Assembly (NCBI GenBank): GCA_027575805.1
Contig: JANBPU010000461.1
Location: 1 to 10,304, forward strand
Direction: 5' to 3'
Origin: Mycoemilia scoparia
Taxonomy: Eukaryota; Kickxellomycota; Kickxellomycetes; Kickxellales; Kickxellaceae
DNA: 10,304 nt
Under the pieces are notes generated by a model. It was not told the origin of the DNA, made no database searches, and saw only the letters and a list, made by a program, of their open reading frames with translations. Of the stretch, positions 8,567-10,304 are shown in pieces (within the stretch, counting starts at the first letter, position 1; the number at the start of each line of letters is the position of its first letter). Both the position numbers and the translations under genes were made by a program.

Positions 8567-8607
8567 TTAATTATATAAATTTGAACATCATTATCGCAGC
8601 TATTATT

Positions 8608-9481
8608 ATGACGGCTAATAATTATATTTTATTGCCAGATTTGTTGATATTGTTCTCTCCATTCTTACATATTTGCATGTCTATTGGTGGCCAAGATTAT
8701 TGTGATTGTGGTTGCGACAGGAACGAGTTTGTCAACTATCTTGTTTCTCTCTTCCGACCAAAGGACGTTGTTGATGATCAACCGCCGATGGTGGCAATGC
8801 CAGTTCCGACATAATTACAATCAATCTACACAACCACTCCTCCTGGTACCGCGCCATTGCAATGGCTGGTATATAGAAAGGATTAAACAAAATTTTGTGA
8901 AAATCCGGGTGTGATCCGAAATAAACAGAGATAGAGAAATCATTACCGTGTACTCACCAGTAAAGGATTGCATTGGCCACACTGGTGGGAGCAGGATGGG
9001 CTATGATCGGTCTTTTTGGTCCATCTTCGAATCAAGATCTCTCCAGGTTTAGTAGATAGGCAGGCAGGCAGAGTCCACAAAATACCAACCAACTCCTATG
9101 AAAACCACTGCCCCCACTTACCTACCTACCCAACCACCCCTTCGCTATTTGTCGTCCCCTTTTACTGAAATTTTGACAACATGTTTGTTTTACAGGTTCT
9201 CGTACTACCTATACACCGAGCACCATGCTTGGCTTGCGATTTGTGCCAGATACAATAGATTGACATAAACTGAAAACATATACACCCCGATTTTCTTTGG
9301 TGATGCTGATATGTGTCTGTGTGTGTGTGCATTGAGAACTATTTGGGCTTTGATTTGGTTGGGTACATTTCTGTATAACACAACATTTAAACAAACTGGT
9401 GTTGCTTTTCTCATCATTTGGTTACTATCATCGGTTGAGCTGTTGCTAAATGTATACTACAAGCCCAACAATAGGCCCTAA
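8608..9481 (+). pseudogene. possible exons of a multipass membrane protein, intact or decayed
   Basis: The composition is less AT-rich here and several frames stay open, so the gene model is uncertain. The most coherent reading uses an exon at about 8966-9046 (hydrophobic IALATLVGAGWAMIGLFG). A GT donor at 9047 and a TTTTACAG acceptor ending at 9195 then join in phase to FSYYLYTEHHAWLAICARYN. The same frame continues, past a single TAA at 9266-9268, to two more hydrophobic segments (RTIWALIWLGTFLYN and GVAFLIIWLLSSVELLLNVYY) and a final TAA at 9479-9481. Upstream, one frame carries another hydrophobic segment (VAKIIVIVVATGTSLSTILF, about 8684-8743), and another has an ATG at 8608 followed by 67 more codons. 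The in-frame TAA implies a missed intron, a pseudogene or chance. No family is recognised. Confidence 0.2.
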
Positions 9482-9724
9482 AAGCGAATAGGCGGGCATG
9501 AAGGAATGATCAAATAGTGTGGCACTGATTGTAGCGCCCACCCACACATGCATACATATACAGCCACCCGGACGGACATATCATGGCGTGGGTGTGGATG
9601 TGTTCAAAATCCGAGACAGAAAAAAGACTATTGCGTTTTTGGTTTATAGAGATCATACTTTGATCTCATACTACCACTGCTACAGACTGACTGAAAGACC
9701 TGGTGGTTTGTAACAGCCACAATT
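9482..9724. other. spacer with no supported gene
   Basis: Short frames are open on both strands, but I see no splice signals or recognisable product. It lies between the ambiguous plus-strand open region and the weak minus-strand ORF. Confidence 0.4.
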
Positions 9725-10039
9725 TTATTTATAGTGTCCCAATAATAACAACCCCAATATGGCGGTAGTACGGCTTAAGACGCATGAAGGATCTCCGCCA
9801 TTCAAATATTCCCTCGGTTTGTCTCCGCCAATATACTGTGAGGTCTCCTTTAATCCCGTTTGTTGATCGCCCTTGAGATTTCCCGCTCGTGGTTCCATCC
9901 CTTCTTCATCACCAGCTTGCTGCTGAGCCCCTCTGTGCCGTCTATCATACATCCTGCTGGGTGTTAGTCTTCAAGTCTTCTATGGTACTACTACTCACTT
10001 GTCTTTCTTCTGATTCCTCCATACCCCCAGCACATCCAT
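9725..10039 (-). CDS. possible two-exon small ORF, 89 aa, unknown
   Basis: On the minus strand, exon 1 (10039-9999) begins ATG GAT GTG. A 45-nt candidate intron (9998-9954) has donor GTGAGT, branch-like GACTAAC and acceptor CAG, and exon 2 is 9953-9725. The join forms an AAG codon followed in frame by the 75-codon open stretch beginning MYDRRHRG. The product would be hydrophilic (Gly, Gln, Glu, Arg) with a hydrophobic end, TTAILGLLLLG. The TAA stop overlaps an AATAAA hexamer, which could also act as a poly(A) signal. The intron is shorter than those of the membrane-protein gene and no family is recognised, so chance remains a real alternative. Without splicing, exon 2 alone still starts with ATG. 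Confidence 0.2.
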
Positions 10040-10228
10040 CTTTGTTTCTCTCCGGGTTTTTGTAGTCTGTGTCTATCTATCTCCGCTTGCCTGAGTACAC
10101 CTGCCTGTTTATCCATTTGTCCCCATTAAATGGCAAACAGTATAGCACTGCTTTTATTTAGCATTAATTGCATCTTCCTCTTTCTTTATATCCTTTTCTT
10201 TTCCATTCACTCATAGCCATTAATTTTA
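10040..10228. other. pyrimidine-rich spacer before the terminal palindrome
   Basis: T/C-rich plus strand with CTAT and TTTC motifs and no gene. If the small minus-strand ORF is real, this would be its promoter and leader. Confidence 0.4.
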
Positions 10229-10304
10229 GATTATCTACCTAGCATATATACCCGTGTGCATATATATATATATGCACACGGGTATATATGCTAGGTAGAT
10301 AATC
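10229..10304. repeat. perfect 76-bp palindrome at the end of the window
   Basis: Bases 10229-10266 are the exact reverse complement of 10267-10304, with no spacer and no mismatch. The centre is an AT dinucleotide run (TATATATATATATA), flanked by GTGTGCA/TGCACAC and then TACCTAGCATATATACCC-type arms. The sequence stops precisely at the outer edge of the right arm, so the true palindrome may extend further. I see no replication or telomere motif. Confidence 0.95.

Larger units (their letters stand above)
7649..8607. other. repeat-rich spacer downstream of the membrane-protein gene
   Basis: AT-rich 3' flank with no gene I can support. It holds a CATA/TA microsatellite at about 7680-7705, the second MITE-like copy at 7889-7988, an ATT/ACT triplet array at 8078-8120, an ACT/TAC array at 8357-8396 and an AAC/AAT array at 8535-8566. 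No AATAAA occurs close to the TGA, so the gene's 3' end cannot be placed. TATAAATAAATA near 8470 could be a TATA-like or polyadenylation-like element. Confidence 0.6.

Noticed and set aside
9021..9040. TTCGAATC resembling a tRNA T-loop
   Set aside because: The flanking bases do not pair into a T-stem, and no acceptor or anticodon arm is present. No other tRNA-like arms were found.

Overview
The window reads as eukaryotic nuclear DNA, most likely fungal. It is AT-rich, with wide spacers full of di- and trinucleotide microsatellites, an intron-free F-box/LRR gene, and a second gene interrupted by five short introns (90-222 nt). Those introns have GTAAGT-type donors (GTAACG, GTAAGT three times, GTAAGC), and all five acceptors are TAG. 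Homopolymeric Asn, Asp, Glu, Ser and Thr runs encoded by triplet repeats, together with the compact introns, suggest an early-diverging lineage such as Mucoromycota. The sequence alone does not fix the lineage. I see no rRNA, tRNA, CRISPR array or prokaryotic operon.

Layout. Bases 1-299 are the 3' flank of the first gene. Bases 300-2204 (minus strand) encode a 634-residue F-box protein with a degenerate leucine-rich-repeat body, a probable SCF ubiquitin-ligase adaptor. Bases 2205-4366 are a 2.2 kb divergent intergenic region with no convincing gene. Bases 4367-7648 (plus strand) hold a six-exon gene that I reconstructed by splicing. Its 879-residue product has a very long acidic, disordered N-terminal region, then four membrane segments and a basic tail. 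I do not recognise the family. Bases 7649-8600 are repeat-rich spacer. Bases 8608-9481 contain open stretches and splice-like signals that may be exons of another multipass membrane protein, intact or decayed. Bases 9725-10039 (minus) hold a weakly supported two-exon small ORF.

Points of interest. Two short inverted-repeat elements (107 and 100 bp) appear to belong to one MITE-like family. One lies in intron 3 of the membrane-protein gene and the other lies 240 bp beyond that gene's stop codon. The window ends exactly at the end of a perfect 76-bp palindrome, which looks like a biological or assembly boundary. The two confident genes are divergent and may share regulatory DNA, but nothing in the sequence shows that their products act together.
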